Source: Emcibacter sp. (GTDB lineage Bacteria; Pseudomonadota; Alphaproteobacteria; Sphingomonadales; Emcibacteraceae). From it: a stretch of DNA of 64,000 bases. Of this stretch, positions 31,666-41,790 are shown in pieces. Below the pieces are notes generated by a model, which saw nothing but the letters and a program-made list of their open reading frames with translations, did no database searches and was not told where the DNA came from. The stretch spans positions 62,001-126,000 of the forward strand of contig JAJFIQ010000028.1 in NCBI GenBank assembly GCA_021774785.1, written 5' to 3'. Positions within the stretch are counted from its first letter, which is position 1, and every line of letters starts with the position of its first letter. The translations under genes and the position numbers were made by a program.

Positions 31666-34368
31666 ATGGATGACAGTTTGACAATCTCAGATGCCTTTCC
31701 GCCGTGGCTGACTGTTACAAAGACCCTGCCGTTAAGACACCATATTTCTCTTATTGATCGCGACGAACTGACCCGAAGGTTAAATTCCGGCTTAAACCAG
31801 AAATTATCTGTGCTTGTTGCATCGGCAGGCTTTGGCAAAACAACTTTACTGGGGTCTTGGCGCAAAGAGCTTCTGGAAAAAGATATTCCCGTTGCCTGGC
31901 TGAATATTGATGTGGATGATAATGACCCTGCCCTGTTTGCTATTTATCTTGCCTATTCTCTAGCCATAGCAGGCTTGGCTGAAGACATCTTCGAATTAAA
32001 CCCTACCGGTTTCAGTCCGGATACTTCCTATCGGACCATCATAGGCGTTCTGGTATCAGCCATTGCCAAACAGGAAACAAAAGTTGTGCTGATACTGGAT
32101 GATGTGGAAAAACTTGATCATTTAGCGGTGAAAACTATTCTTGAACCGCTTCTGCGATATTCACCAGATAACCTGCATGTGGTTCTGGCCACAAGAACGG
32201 CGGACCTCTTACAGTTATCAACCCTTAAATTACAGGGACAGGTCAATAATATCACCACAACTGATTTGAAATTCACCCCCTTTGAGATTGAAGAATTCCT
32301 TGGTGGCACGCTGGATAAAAAAACCCTGCAGACAGTCAATAAAAAAACCGAGGGCTGGCCCGTAGCTCTGCAACTAATCAGAAACTCGCTTGTCGGTCAT
32401 AACGATTACAAGAGAATAGTCGATAAATTTAAAGGAACCGAACAGGACACCCGTGAATATATTTTTGAGCAGATTTTAAATAATTTACCTGATCCACAAC
32501 AGAACCTACTGTTGGATGTCAGTATTCTGGAGCAATTTGACTCGGATACCGCAGACCTGATCCGGGAAGATGGAAACAGCCGTATTCTCTTAAAAGAACT
32601 AGAGCAATTAAACAGACTGATTACCCCGTTGGAGAATAGCGAAACCCTTTACCGTCTCCACCCCCTGTTCCGGGAAGCCCTGATGTATTATCTGGAACAG
32701 ACAAACCCCGGGCGAATGAAATATCTCCATTTAAAAGCAGCAAATATGTTTCTGGATCAAGGACATATCATACAATCCATCCGCCACGCCCTGAAAGCCG
32801 ACGAGCCGGAAACTGCCGCAACAATGCTCGAAAAATCCGGTGGTATTCTACTATGGAACAAAGAAGGCATGTCCCGTATTCGTAAGGCCCACGCCCTTCT
32901 GCCGGAGCATATCATCAAAGCACGGCCCCGATTGAGCTTATTGCGAGCTCTGGTATTATTGAAAGACGGCCTGCTGAATGATGCCCGCTATATCTATAAT
33001 AAGGTACGGCAGGATTTAGAGAATAATAAACAGCCCCATTCTGCGGAACTGGACTATGACCTTGCCGTTATTACTTCTACACTCGCTGTCTATGAAGGAA
33101 CGCCCCTCACCAAAGAGATGAGCGATAACCTTGTCCATTCCATTGAGAGGTTTGAGTATATTGACAACATCCAGATTGGTTTTGTCTATACAATCCTTTG
33201 TGTCTTTCATCTTCAAAAGGGGGACTTCCGCGAAGCGGTGAACGTTGGCGAGAAAGCTATTACCCATTTCCAGAAGCATCATTCTGTATTTGGTGAAACC
33301 TATATATATATTCACTTGGGGGTCGTGGCGACAGCCGAAGGCAAACTGGACAAGGCACAAGAGCATTACAAGAAGGTACAGGATAACCTGAGACGTTATT
33401 TCATTGACGATAAGGATTTAAAGCTGGTCCTTAATATTCTCATGGCGGAATGGCATTACGAAAAAAATGAATTGAATACCGCCGCACGTTTGTTGGGAGA
33501 TATCAATCATCGGCTGGAAACCGGCGAGGCATGGTATGAGATTTATGCTGTAGGCTATAGCACATCCACTGCATTAACTTACTTACAAAAGGGTCTGGGT
33601 GCCTGCTTGAATTTAAGTGATGATGCTATTTCCTACATCAAGCGGGAGGAATTAAAACGACTAAACCGATTGGTGATCGCCAATAAAGTTGGCCACTTGT
33701 GCCGAGCAGGACAAATAGCCAAAGCCCGTAAAATAGTACAGGAAAACAACCTGACATTTCAGGATTATAAAAGAGACAGCAGCATCATTTTTTCGGTCCG
33801 TGAATGTTATGGTGTTGTCCAGGCTTTGGTGAGGCTATTGATCGCTGAAAAGCGATATGAAGAAGCCATCAGGGAGCTTCGGGCGCAAATAGAAGGGCAT
33901 CAACCTGAACAAGAAACCCGTGCTATCCAAAAATATTGTCTGTTACTGTCGGTCGCCTTATATGAAAATAGTGATAAAGATACTGCTTTTCAGGAACTTG
34001 AAAAAGTGTTGGTTTTTGTTCGGTCCAGTGGCTTTCTGCGTTTTATTCTTGACGAAGAACCATTCATCATCGCACCCCTTGAGGCCTATATTCAAGACAA
34101 TGCATCATCAGAAAAGGATCATGCGCAATATCTATTGAATCAACTAAACGAAGCTAAATCGCCGAAAATCAATATTACCCTGAGCCGCAGAGAAAAGCAG
34201 GTTCTGGGTCAACTGGCCGAAGGGTTTTCCGATAAGGTCATCGCCCGTAATCTGGATGTTTCAGAAAATACGGTCCGATTCCACCTCAAAAACCTATTCA
34301 GCAAACTGGACGTTAATAGCCGTCTGATGGCTGTGAGCGAAGCAAATAAACATAAGCTTTTGCAATAA
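31666..34368 (+). CDS. LuxR-family ATP-dependent (MalT/LAL-type) transcriptional regulator
   Basis: Walker A VASAGFGKTTLLGSW, LILDDVEKL, TPR-like middle, C-terminal LSRREKQVLGQLAEGFSDKVIARNLDVSENTVRFHLKNLFSKL. ORF track start 31639; ATG at 31666 preferred. Confidence 0.92.
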   Translation: MDDSLTISDAFPPWLTVTKTLPLRHHISLIDRDELTRRLNSGLNQKLSVLVASAGFGKTTLLGSWRKELLEKDIPVAWLNIDVDDNDPALFAIYLAYSLAIAGLAEDIFELNPTGFSPDTSYRTIIGVLVSAIAKQETKVVLILDDVEKLDHLAVKTILEPLLRYSPDNLHVVLATRTADLLQLSTLKLQGQVNNITTTDLKFTPFEIEEFLGGTLDKKTLQTVNKKTEGWPVALQLIRNSLVGHNDYKRIVDKFKGTEQDTREYIFEQILNNLPDPQQNLLLDVSILEQFDSDTADLIREDGNSRILLKELEQLNRLITPLENSETLYRLHPLFREALMYYLEQTNPGRMKYLHLKAANMFLDQGHIIQSIRHALKADEPETAATMLEKSGGILLWNKEGMSRIRKAHALLPEHIIKARPRLSLLRALVLLKDGLLNDARYIYNKVRQDLENNKQPHSAELDYDLAVITSTLAVYEGTPLTKEMSDNLVHSIERFEYIDNIQIGFVYTILCVFHLQKGDFREAVNVGEKAITHFQKHHSVFGETYIYIHLGVVATAEGKLDKAQEHYKKVQDNLRRYFIDDKDLKLVLNILMAEWHYEKNELNTAARLLGDINHRLETGEAWYEIYAVGYSTSTALTYLQKGLGACLNLSDDAISYIKREELKRLNRLVIANKVGHLCRAGQIAKARKIVQENNLTFQDYKRDSSIIFSVRECYGVVQALVRLLIAEKRYEEAIRELRAQIEGHQPEQETRAIQKYCLLLSVALYENSDKDTAFQELEKVLVFVRSSGFLRFILDEEPFIIAPLEAYIQDNASSEKDHAQYLLNQLNEAKSPKINITLSRREKQVLGQLAEGFSDKVIARNLDVSENTVRFHLKNLFSKLDVNSRLMAVSEANKHKLLQ

Positions 34369-35581
34369 CCGCATATAAAATTATGGCCATGAGCAGTGAA
34401 TCCATTGCGGGAATGCTCGTCAGGGCAAACAAGTCTCTTGATGTTGCAAATGCCGTACCCGAGGCCAAAACCCAGGACACAATCGCTGATAATGAAACAG
34501 CATTTCTGCTCTCCGCGCAGGAGAAGAAAAAATGAGAGATATAAATACCGGCCACAGGCGGAATAAAAATACCCAACAGAACAAGAAATTCTATTAAATG
34601 CGCCATGATACCGGACAGGGCAAACACGCCGCCCACAATCCCGGATAATATCGTTATTTGCCACCGCTTCACTTTGGGGGCGACCTGTGCCATCCCTAAA
34701 CTACAAGAATAAAGATTGCTAACATTCGTGGTCCAACTGGCAAATATCATCATGATCAATGCCGGAATACCAAGACCAGATTGATACATGCTAACGACCA
34801 GATCTTTCTCCCCCGTCATAAGGCCCGGAAGACCGGCCATGATCAAAATCAGAGTAAAGAAAGTTCCGAAACTTCCCAACGATGCCACATAAATCTGTCG
34901 TTTACGGTTAATGAACCGGGAAATGTCCGGCAAGATTGTAACACCGACCATAAAGGAGCCAACAACGATAGAAACCGCCCCACCAAATCCGGTGACAACC
35001 CCTTCTGTATTTGCTGGCATATTCCAAATTTGCTGCCATGAGAAATTTGACGATACAAAATATACGCCCACGATCAGGATCACCAACATCAGAGGAACCG
35101 TGAATTTGCTTAAAATATCCATAGCCCGAAAGCCATATATAGTGGTTATAGTCATTACCAGACAGCCAATTATTATATAAAAGCCAATTGGAAGATGAAG
35201 CGCAAAAATTTCCTCAAATGATTTGGCTGCGGCTTGTCCAAAAAGCGAAACAGTAACCCCGAACCAACCCAAAAGGGTCAGAGAAATTAGAAAGCTGACC
35301 ATACGACTACCCATTTTGCCAAATGACGCATCCAGCAACTGATAGGTTGTTCGCCGTTCTGATACCGCAATATACATGCAGGCACTGGCTATGGCCGCTA
35401 AAATTCCTCCGCCAATAATGATGGCTAATGTTCCCTGTTTGGTACCCAGCGTTCCCATAATTTCCGCACCGACCAAAAAAGCAGGTAGAGTGATAGCAAT
35501 GCCAATAACGATCATCGCTACATGCCAGCCGCTGACGGTTTGATCTTCTGATACCAGTGGTTCTGTGCTTTGGGCCGTCAT
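34313..35581 (-). CDS. NCS1 / cytosine-permease (CodB-like) family transporter
   Basis: Twelve-TM-like; GWHVAMIVIGIAITLPAFLVGAEI, ILPDISRFINRKRQ. Confidence 0.85.
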   Translation of the reverse strand: MTAQSTEPLVSEDQTVSGWHVAMIVIGIAITLPAFLVGAEIMGTLGTKQGTLAIIIGGGILAAIASACMYIAVSERRTTYQLLDASFGKMGSRMVSFLISLTLLGWFGVTVSLFGQAAAKSFEEIFALHLPIGFYIIIGCLVMTITTIYGFRAMDILSKFTVPLMLVILIVGVYFVSSNFSWQQIWNMPANTEGVVTGFGGAVSIVVGSFMVGVTILPDISRFINRKRQIYVASLGSFGTFFTLILIMAGLPGLMTGEKDLVVSMYQSGLGIPALIMMIFASWTTNVSNLYSCSLGMAQVAPKVKRWQITILSGIVGGVFALSGIMAHLIEFLVLLGIFIPPVAGIYISHFFFSCAESRNAVSLSAIVSWVLASGTAFATSRDLFALTSIPAMDSLLMAIILYAVIAKAYVYLLRSQPSDGY

Positions 35582-35583
35582 TA

Positions 35584-36579
35584 TTAATTCTCTTTCCAGA
35601 CAGTTTTTGCCAACCTCATATGATTTTCACCAGCTATCAAGCGGAGGTCACTATCTGAGTAGCCTAACTTCCGCAAGCCTCTCATAATATCGATCAATTG
35701 TTCAGGCGGCACCATTTTTAGCCCTGTGGAATAGCCTTCTTCCGGCGGAAAAACATCCGGGTTTTGGTCAATAAAATCAGCAAGCTCTTCCTGATCAAAA
35801 ACATAATCAAGAGCAATACCCACATGATCTGGGCCTACTAACTGCACGATATGATCAGCATGCCGGATAAAATTCTCTGTGCTGATGTCATTATTGCCCA
35901 GAAAGGGCCCAAGGCCATTGATACCAATCACCCCGCCCGTTTCAGCGCAGACGCGGATCAAATCATCACCAATATTACGGGGGTGACTCCATACCGCTGC
36001 GGCGTTTGAGTGGGAGAATATGACAGGTTTTTGTGAATGTTCCATAATATCCATGGCGCTACGGTATCCCGTATGGCTACAACAGACCACCATGCCAATG
36101 CGGTTCATTTCATCAATAACCTGTCGGCCAAATTCAGTTAACCCCGTATCTTCATCCTGACAGCCACCAGCAAGGATATTATTTTTATTATAGGCCATCA
36201 GCATCCACCGGACGCCGAGATCATAATACAACTGTACCAGATTAATATCGCCGTTGAGGGCGCTGCCGCCTTCGATGTCGAAGCAAATGGCCAAACGTCC
36301 TGTTTTCTTGGCCAGTCTTATCTCTGAAACCGAATTAACCTGCAAATATTTATCACTATTTAGCCCTATCCAGCGGCGAAACAGCGATACCATGGGGAAT
36401 GTATTTTGCCAGCCAACCGGATCAAAACCGATATTCAGGCAAACCACGTCAAACCCGGCTTTATAATAGCGTTCCAACTGTGGCAAAAAATGGTCATCCT
36501 CTGGCCTGAGCGGCATGCAGGCATGGTTGTCCCAAACAATAGAATCGCCTAAAATCTGCTCAACAGAAATCCGGTCCAT
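35584..36579 (-). CDS. Peptidase M19 (membrane dipeptidase) family protein
   Basis: FDIEGGSAL, VVCCSHTGYRSAMD, VIFSHSNAAAVWSHPRNIGDDLIR, HVGIALDYVFD. Confidence 0.9.
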   Translation of the reverse strand: MDRISVEQILGDSIVWDNHACMPLRPEDDHFLPQLERYYKAGFDVVCLNIGFDPVGWQNTFPMVSLFRRWIGLNSDKYLQVNSVSEIRLAKKTGRLAICFDIEGGSALNGDINLVQLYYDLGVRWMLMAYNKNNILAGGCQDEDTGLTEFGRQVIDEMNRIGMVVCCSHTGYRSAMDIMEHSQKPVIFSHSNAAAVWSHPRNIGDDLIRVCAETGGVIGINGLGPFLGNNDISTENFIRHADHIVQLVGPDHVGIALDYVFDQEELADFIDQNPDVFPPEEGYSTGLKMVPPEQLIDIMRGLRKLGYSDSDLRLIAGENHMRLAKTVWKEN

Positions 36580-36664
36580 AACTTATTCCATCCTTTACAC
36601 AAAAAAACACCGGGGCCGCTTTAACATTTAAAGAATGACCCCGGAGAAAATTTATATGTCTACA

Positions 36665-38815
36665 TTAAAAATTAACGCTGGTCTCTATGCCGTATGACCG
36701 CGGCAGGCTGTTTGCCCGCACAAAACCGGTTCCCAAGAAACCAAAGCTATTGGCCTGTCTTTCATCAAACAGGTTATCAACATAGGCTCCGATAGACCAA
36801 TTGTCGTTGCGGAACTTAAGGCGCGCATTAACATAATCTTTCGGCGTAATTTCATAGCGAGAGGCATCGGCATCTATCAATATGAAAGAACCCTGATGGC
36901 GATAATCTACGCGGGCAAATACGTCCCATTCGTCTGTAATCTGGGTGTTATAGCTGACCGAAAGATTTAGCGTATAATCCGGTGTGGACGGTGACCGTCC
37001 CTGACCCACGATTTTGGCATCAATAACACCAAGGCCGCCACTCAGTTCCAAACCTTCCGCCAGCAGGGCAACAATCTCCAGTTCCCCACCATTGATATTG
37101 GATTCAGGCACATTGCTCGTCAAGCGGAAAGGGGCATCCGGAACGACGGTTGTAAATTGCTGATCTGAAAAATCAATATGGAATATGGCACCATTCAACC
37201 GCACCCGGCCATCAGCCAGCATGGATTTAAAGCCAAATTCAAAGTTTTTGGTATTTTCCGGCTTGGTCACATTCCCTGTGTTAAAGAAACCATAACGGAA
37301 ACCTTCAGCATAAGTAATATAGGTCATGACATCATCCGTCCATTGATAGGCCAGTTGAACTTTAGGTTGCCATTTACTATTGGTTGATGTCTGGGTATCA
37401 ACCAGACCAGAACCATCCGCAGTTGGTACTGGAATTGGCGTTGATAACGTCATATCTGTAAAGTTGGTCGTATCAAAATCATAGGTGTCATAACGCAGAG
37501 CCGCAGTCAGTTCCAGCTTGTCCGTGATGTCATAGTTCGCCTGACCATAAAAACCCCAGGCCTGACCATTACGGACATCAGGGCGGTTTAGAAAGCGGAG
37601 CATATTGGCTTCAATACGTTCATCACCCACAAGCATGGCGCCAACACTCAATAAATTCACAACTTCACGGTCCATATAAGAGGCCCCGACCATCCAGCGA
37701 AATGGCTGATCTGCGTTGGATGTAAAACGAACATCCTGTGTGAAGCTCTTAAAATTATCCTGCAAGTCCTGAAAAACGTCGGGAAAGGGGTCACTTGGCC
37801 CGCCAACCGTAAACCCAAATAGGGTAGCAGTCGGTGGTTTTGCCCAAGAGGCTGAACCAAATAAATCCTGATCAATATCGCTATAACCACTTACGGCTGT
37901 TAAGGTTCCCGCATCAGTTTCCCAATCGATTTTAGCAGAAAGTTCGGCAAATGCACGATTTTCAAAACCAATTATACCGCGCGCGGGTCCGGGGGCAGCG
38001 GGTGTATCAAATTCATTAAGCAGATCAACACTACTGACAAGTTCCTGATCGGCGGCGCCGCCTTCACTATCGGTATAAGAGGCCCGAAGATCAATGGTGA
38101 GATCATCCAATGTGAAGATCAGCCGTCCTTTGACGGTTATATGTTCTTCAAAATCAAGATCAACACCATCGGTGCTATCAATCAGACCATCAGTATTGCG
38201 GTAATAGGCTCCGATCCTGAACAGAACTTTGTCTTCCACCAGTGGCCCTGAGATGGCACCGGAGAGTTTTATGTCATTACCATTACCAAATGAAGCTTTC
38301 ACGCTTCCTTCCAACTCGTTTGTCGGTTTCTTGGTGACCACATTGATAGCACCGGCTATGGCACCAGCACCATATAAGGCGCCTTGCGGGCCTTTAAGAA
38401 CTTCGATCCGCTCAATATCTGTCAGGGCACCCTGATTAATGGCATCAAGGGAACTGGCCTGAACACCATCAACCGTATAGGTCACGGGCGCCCAGCCTTG
38501 TTGGCCTGTTGTTATGCCGCGAATAGTAATGAATGTCACACCGGCGCGAAAGGTTTCCCGCATGGAAATATTCGGTGTCAGGTCGATAAAGTCCTGAACA
38601 TCATCAATACCGGCATTTTCAATGGCAACCGCATCAAATGCCGTAACAGAATCCGGCACGGACTGAAGATTTTCTTCCCGTTTCCGTGATGTGACAACAA
38701 TTTCTTCCAGTGCTAATATGCCATCGCCCTCATCTGCCGCTGAAGCTATAGGGGCAGATAGAATCATGGATAATGCCGTTGAGGCTAGCACCCCTTTTAA
38801 AATCATATTTTTCAT
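36665..38815 (-). CDS. TonB-dependent receptor
   Basis: Signal peptide, EEIVVTSRKREENLQSVPDSVTAF, VLKGPQGALYGAGAIAGAINVVTK. Confidence 0.95.
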   Translation of the reverse strand: MKNMILKGVLASTALSMILSAPIASAADEGDGILALEEIVVTSRKREENLQSVPDSVTAFDAVAIENAGIDDVQDFIDLTPNISMRETFRAGVTFITIRGITTGQQGWAPVTYTVDGVQASSLDAINQGALTDIERIEVLKGPQGALYGAGAIAGAINVVTKKPTNELEGSVKASFGNGNDIKLSGAISGPLVEDKVLFRIGAYYRNTDGLIDSTDGVDLDFEEHITVKGRLIFTLDDLTIDLRASYTDSEGGAADQELVSSVDLLNEFDTPAAPGPARGIIGFENRAFAELSAKIDWETDAGTLTAVSGYSDIDQDLFGSASWAKPPTATLFGFTVGGPSDPFPDVFQDLQDNFKSFTQDVRFTSNADQPFRWMVGASYMDREVVNLLSVGAMLVGDERIEANMLRFLNRPDVRNGQAWGFYGQANYDITDKLELTAALRYDTYDFDTTNFTDMTLSTPIPVPTADGSGLVDTQTSTNSKWQPKVQLAYQWTDDVMTYITYAEGFRYGFFNTGNVTKPENTKNFEFGFKSMLADGRVRLNGAIFHIDFSDQQFTTVVPDAPFRLTSNVPESNINGGELEIVALLAEGLELSGGLGVIDAKIVGQGRSPSTPDYTLNLSVSYNTQITDEWDVFARVDYRHQGSFILIDADASRYEITPKDYVNARLKFRNDNWSIGAYVDNLFDERQANSFGFLGTGFVRANSLPRSYGIETSVNF

Positions 38816-38854
38816 TGTGTAGTCTCCCTTTATGGTTAGTTTATCAAAATTAAA

Positions 38855-39940
38855 TTACAATTGCTCAATCGGAATGAAATCTTCATCCAGCCCAAATTTT
38901 CTGGGGCCGAAAACTTCCATTGCCTCTGGTGTTCTCATGATGGGGGCCGCGGACGTACCGATAACTTTTAGTCGTTGACCATAGCGCAGATGCTCTACTG
39001 GAATGGGTTCTGCCGTTTCCCTGTCCACCATGCATATGAGGTCAGGGACAATGGTTTTGATCACTCCATTTTCCCGGGCTATGAGATGCTCGTTCTGAAA
39101 TATAATCTCCATTTTCCGCCCGGATCCGTCCAGGGCATCCATAAGGCAATGCCCTATGGCGAAGCCTTTTGTTGTCTCCCGCCGGAGGTCTGTGACCTTG
39201 CCATCAAATAAAATCTTCGCATGATTATAATAGGGTGTGGTCTTCAGGTAGCCGATAAGCTCCTCAACCGGATTTCCCGTCGTCCGGCCTTCCCGGATGG
39301 CGGTCCCAATGCCCAAAGCCAGTGAAAGGGTGCCGTGAACCGCATAATCCTTCACCTGTTTGCCCACAAGTGGATAAGCCGACAACATAACACTCAGACC
39401 CATCTGGATCGCTATGGCCCGCACGATACCTTCGGCCCTTGCGGGTGTATCTGCCTCAACCAGAACAGAATTCAAATGTTCATCGGTGACCACAAGCGGC
39501 GTTGCAGAACAGCCATAGACACTAAAGGTAACCATCTGAATTTCAGGAAAGGCCCGCCCCATGCCATCGGCATCAATGATCGGCAGGCCCAGCCGGGCTG
39601 CTGCCATAATGGGTAATGTGGAATTCATGCCGCCAATTTCAATGGGCAGAATGGCCTCCGCCTTACGGCCCAGTCTTTCCTCAAGCTTGTGAATGGCCAG
39701 GTCTATATCTTCGCCACGGCAACCTTTTTCCATCAATACCGGTGGGGAACCAAGCATTGCCGCAGTAAAAACTGCAGCATCATCGTCCAATTCGTCGGCA
39801 GTAATAACTTTGGGTGCGCCAAATTCCTTGATAGCATTTTGGGCCAATAGCCGACCAATATAGGGGTCACCGCCACCACCAGTGCCAAGGAACGCAGCCC
39901 CGCGGGCAAAGTCTTCCATATTTTCAAATGTAATTTCCAT
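38855..39940 (-). CDS. DUF917 family protein
   Basis: DFARGAAFLGTGGGGDPYIGRLLAQ...LPIIDADGMGRAFPEIQMVTF pattern; next to HyuA-like gene. Confidence 0.9.
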   Translation of the reverse strand: MEITFENMEDFARGAAFLGTGGGGDPYIGRLLAQNAIKEFGAPKVITADELDDDAAVFTAAMLGSPPVLMEKGCRGEDIDLAIHKLEERLGRKAEAILPIEIGGMNSTLPIMAAARLGLPIIDADGMGRAFPEIQMVTFSVYGCSATPLVVTDEHLNSVLVEADTPARAEGIVRAIAIQMGLSVMLSAYPLVGKQVKDYAVHGTLSLALGIGTAIREGRTTGNPVEELIGYLKTTPYYNHAKILFDGKVTDLRRETTKGFAIGHCLMDALDGSGRKMEIIFQNEHLIARENGVIKTIVPDLICMVDRETAEPIPVEHLRYGQRLKVIGTSAAPIMRTPEAMEVFGPRKFGLDEDFIPIEQL

Positions 39941-39948
39941 ATTGCCTG

Positions 39949-41532
39949 CTAACCCTTTACTGACAGCCTGTCTTGGTTCTTCTTCCGTTCAAAATTCAAT
40001 TGACCGGCCGCCTTGATCCGAAGGCGTACCGTGCCGCCCGGTACATAGGCCAGTGGCACTTCCTCAATATCTATGATTTCGATGGTCCCGCGTTCGGCGC
40101 CAGCCGCAACGGCCTTTTCAGTAACATCCTGTTTTGCCAGCGCCATGGCCTCTTCCCGGCCAATATCGTCATAGGAATAAACCTTGTCTATTTCAGCACC
40201 AATATGGGCAATGGCGGCCCCAATAGCATTGGCGACCGAGGCATAACCCGGAATGATCGTATCACTGGTGCCGGGAATATCACGGTTTATCAATACCGAA
40301 CCCCCTCCCACCAAAATCAGCGGCACCGGATCACTACTGGTTTTCATGCGATCAACAACATCTGCCATGATGTTATGAATGACATCAACAGCTTTTTCGA
40401 TCATACCAGTGGGCAGAGAAGCAACTTTCTCAGGATCGCCCATATCAACGTAACCCGCCGCCACGGCAATATCACTGCTGGTCAGTGTATATCCACCAAA
40501 GACCAGCCCCTCTTCCAGCAGTTTAAAACCAACAGATTGCGGTCCAACGGTAACTTTTAAGCCTTCTTCCTTGATAAGACTGCCGCCACCCAGTCCGATG
40601 GCCATAATATCCGGCATGCGAAAATTGGTGCGAACGCCACCAATATCCACCGTCACTGAGGACTCTCTCGGATAGCCATTGACCAACATCCCTACGTCCG
40701 TTGTCGTGCCACCGATATCCGCAACAATGGCATCCTTCATGCCGGAAAGATAAGCCGCGCCACGCATACTGTTGGTCGGACCGGAAGCAAATGTTAAAAC
40801 CGGATATTTCCCGACAAATTCCGCATTCATCAGCGTACCGTCATTCTGGCTAACATAAAAAGGGGCCGTGATATTTAGATCCTTCAAGGCTTGGTGAAAT
40901 GACTTCACAACCTCTTTTGCCATCTCCGCCAGCGAGGCATTCATGATTGTGGCATTTTCCCTCTCGAGAATACCAATACGACCAATGGTATGGGACAGGG
41001 AAATACTGATATCGCCCATATGCTTTTTCAGGATTTCAGCGGCCCGTAGTTCCATATCGCCATTAACTGATGAGAAAAGTCCGGCCACTGCCACCGTGCG
41101 CAGTCCTTTTTCTTTAAAATCAAGTGCCGCCGCGATTATCGCCGCTTCGTCCAATTCTTCATTTATCCGGCCGTCATACTGATAACCGCCTTTTATCAGA
41201 TGAATGGTACCACCAACTTTTTCAGCCACCGCCTCTGGCCAGTCCATCAAGGGTGGCAAGGCCTGTGCAGCGGGAAGAGCTATTCTGATGATACCAACAG
41301 GCAAAAGCTTTTTCCGTTCCACAAAAGCATTGGTAAAGTGAGTTGTGCCGATCATCACACACTGAATTTCATCAGCCGAAATATCGGCATCTGCCAGTAT
41401 CTTTGATATGGCATCGGTTATGCCACCGCCCACATTTGGGGTTGTCGGCATCTTGCACCATGACAATACCTTATCGCCATCGAGCAATACAGCATCGGTA
41501 TTCGTACCACCAACATCTACACCAATTCGCAT
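39949..41532 (-). CDS. Hydantoinase/oxoprolinase family protein (HyuA-like)
   Basis: MRIGVDVGGTNTDAVLLDG, FASGPTNSMRGAAYLSG, VADIGGTTTDVGMLVNGYPR. Confidence 0.92.
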   Translation of the reverse strand: MRIGVDVGGTNTDAVLLDGDKVLSWCKMPTTPNVGGGITDAISKILADADISADEIQCVMIGTTHFTNAFVERKKLLPVGIIRIALPAAQALPPLMDWPEAVAEKVGGTIHLIKGGYQYDGRINEELDEAAIIAAALDFKEKGLRTVAVAGLFSSVNGDMELRAAEILKKHMGDISISLSHTIGRIGILERENATIMNASLAEMAKEVVKSFHQALKDLNITAPFYVSQNDGTLMNAEFVGKYPVLTFASGPTNSMRGAAYLSGMKDAIVADIGGTTTDVGMLVNGYPRESSVTVDIGGVRTNFRMPDIMAIGLGGGSLIKEEGLKVTVGPQSVGFKLLEEGLVFGGYTLTSSDIAVAAGYVDMGDPEKVASLPTGMIEKAVDVIHNIMADVVDRMKTSSDPVPLILVGGGSVLINRDIPGTSDTIIPGYASVANAIGAAIAHIGAEIDKVYSYDDIGREEAMALAKQDVTEKAVAAGAERGTIEIIDIEEVPLAYVPGGTVRLRIKAAGQLNFERKKNQDRLSVKG

Positions 41533-41790
41533 TTTTGTTCTTTTCCTACCAGTATATTTTATAATTTGTCCGCTAACTCTTATCCATATTACAAATTACA
41601 ACAAGGGTTTTGCCCGGTAGGTTTCTGCATATATTCGATAGGGTGCTGGATAATATATAAATTTTATATAGCTACTGAAATTGGTAGGTAATGCTAACGA
41701 CAACCGATATTTACCTTGACTATTTGATCGGTACTATCAATGGCCTGGTCTTGAGTTTCTGGAAAATCCATACATAATGGAGGGTGAAAA

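Noticed and set aside
39973-40560. 195-aa plus-strand ORF opposite the HyuA-like gene
   Set aside because: Antisense to a confident CDS; no domain recognised.
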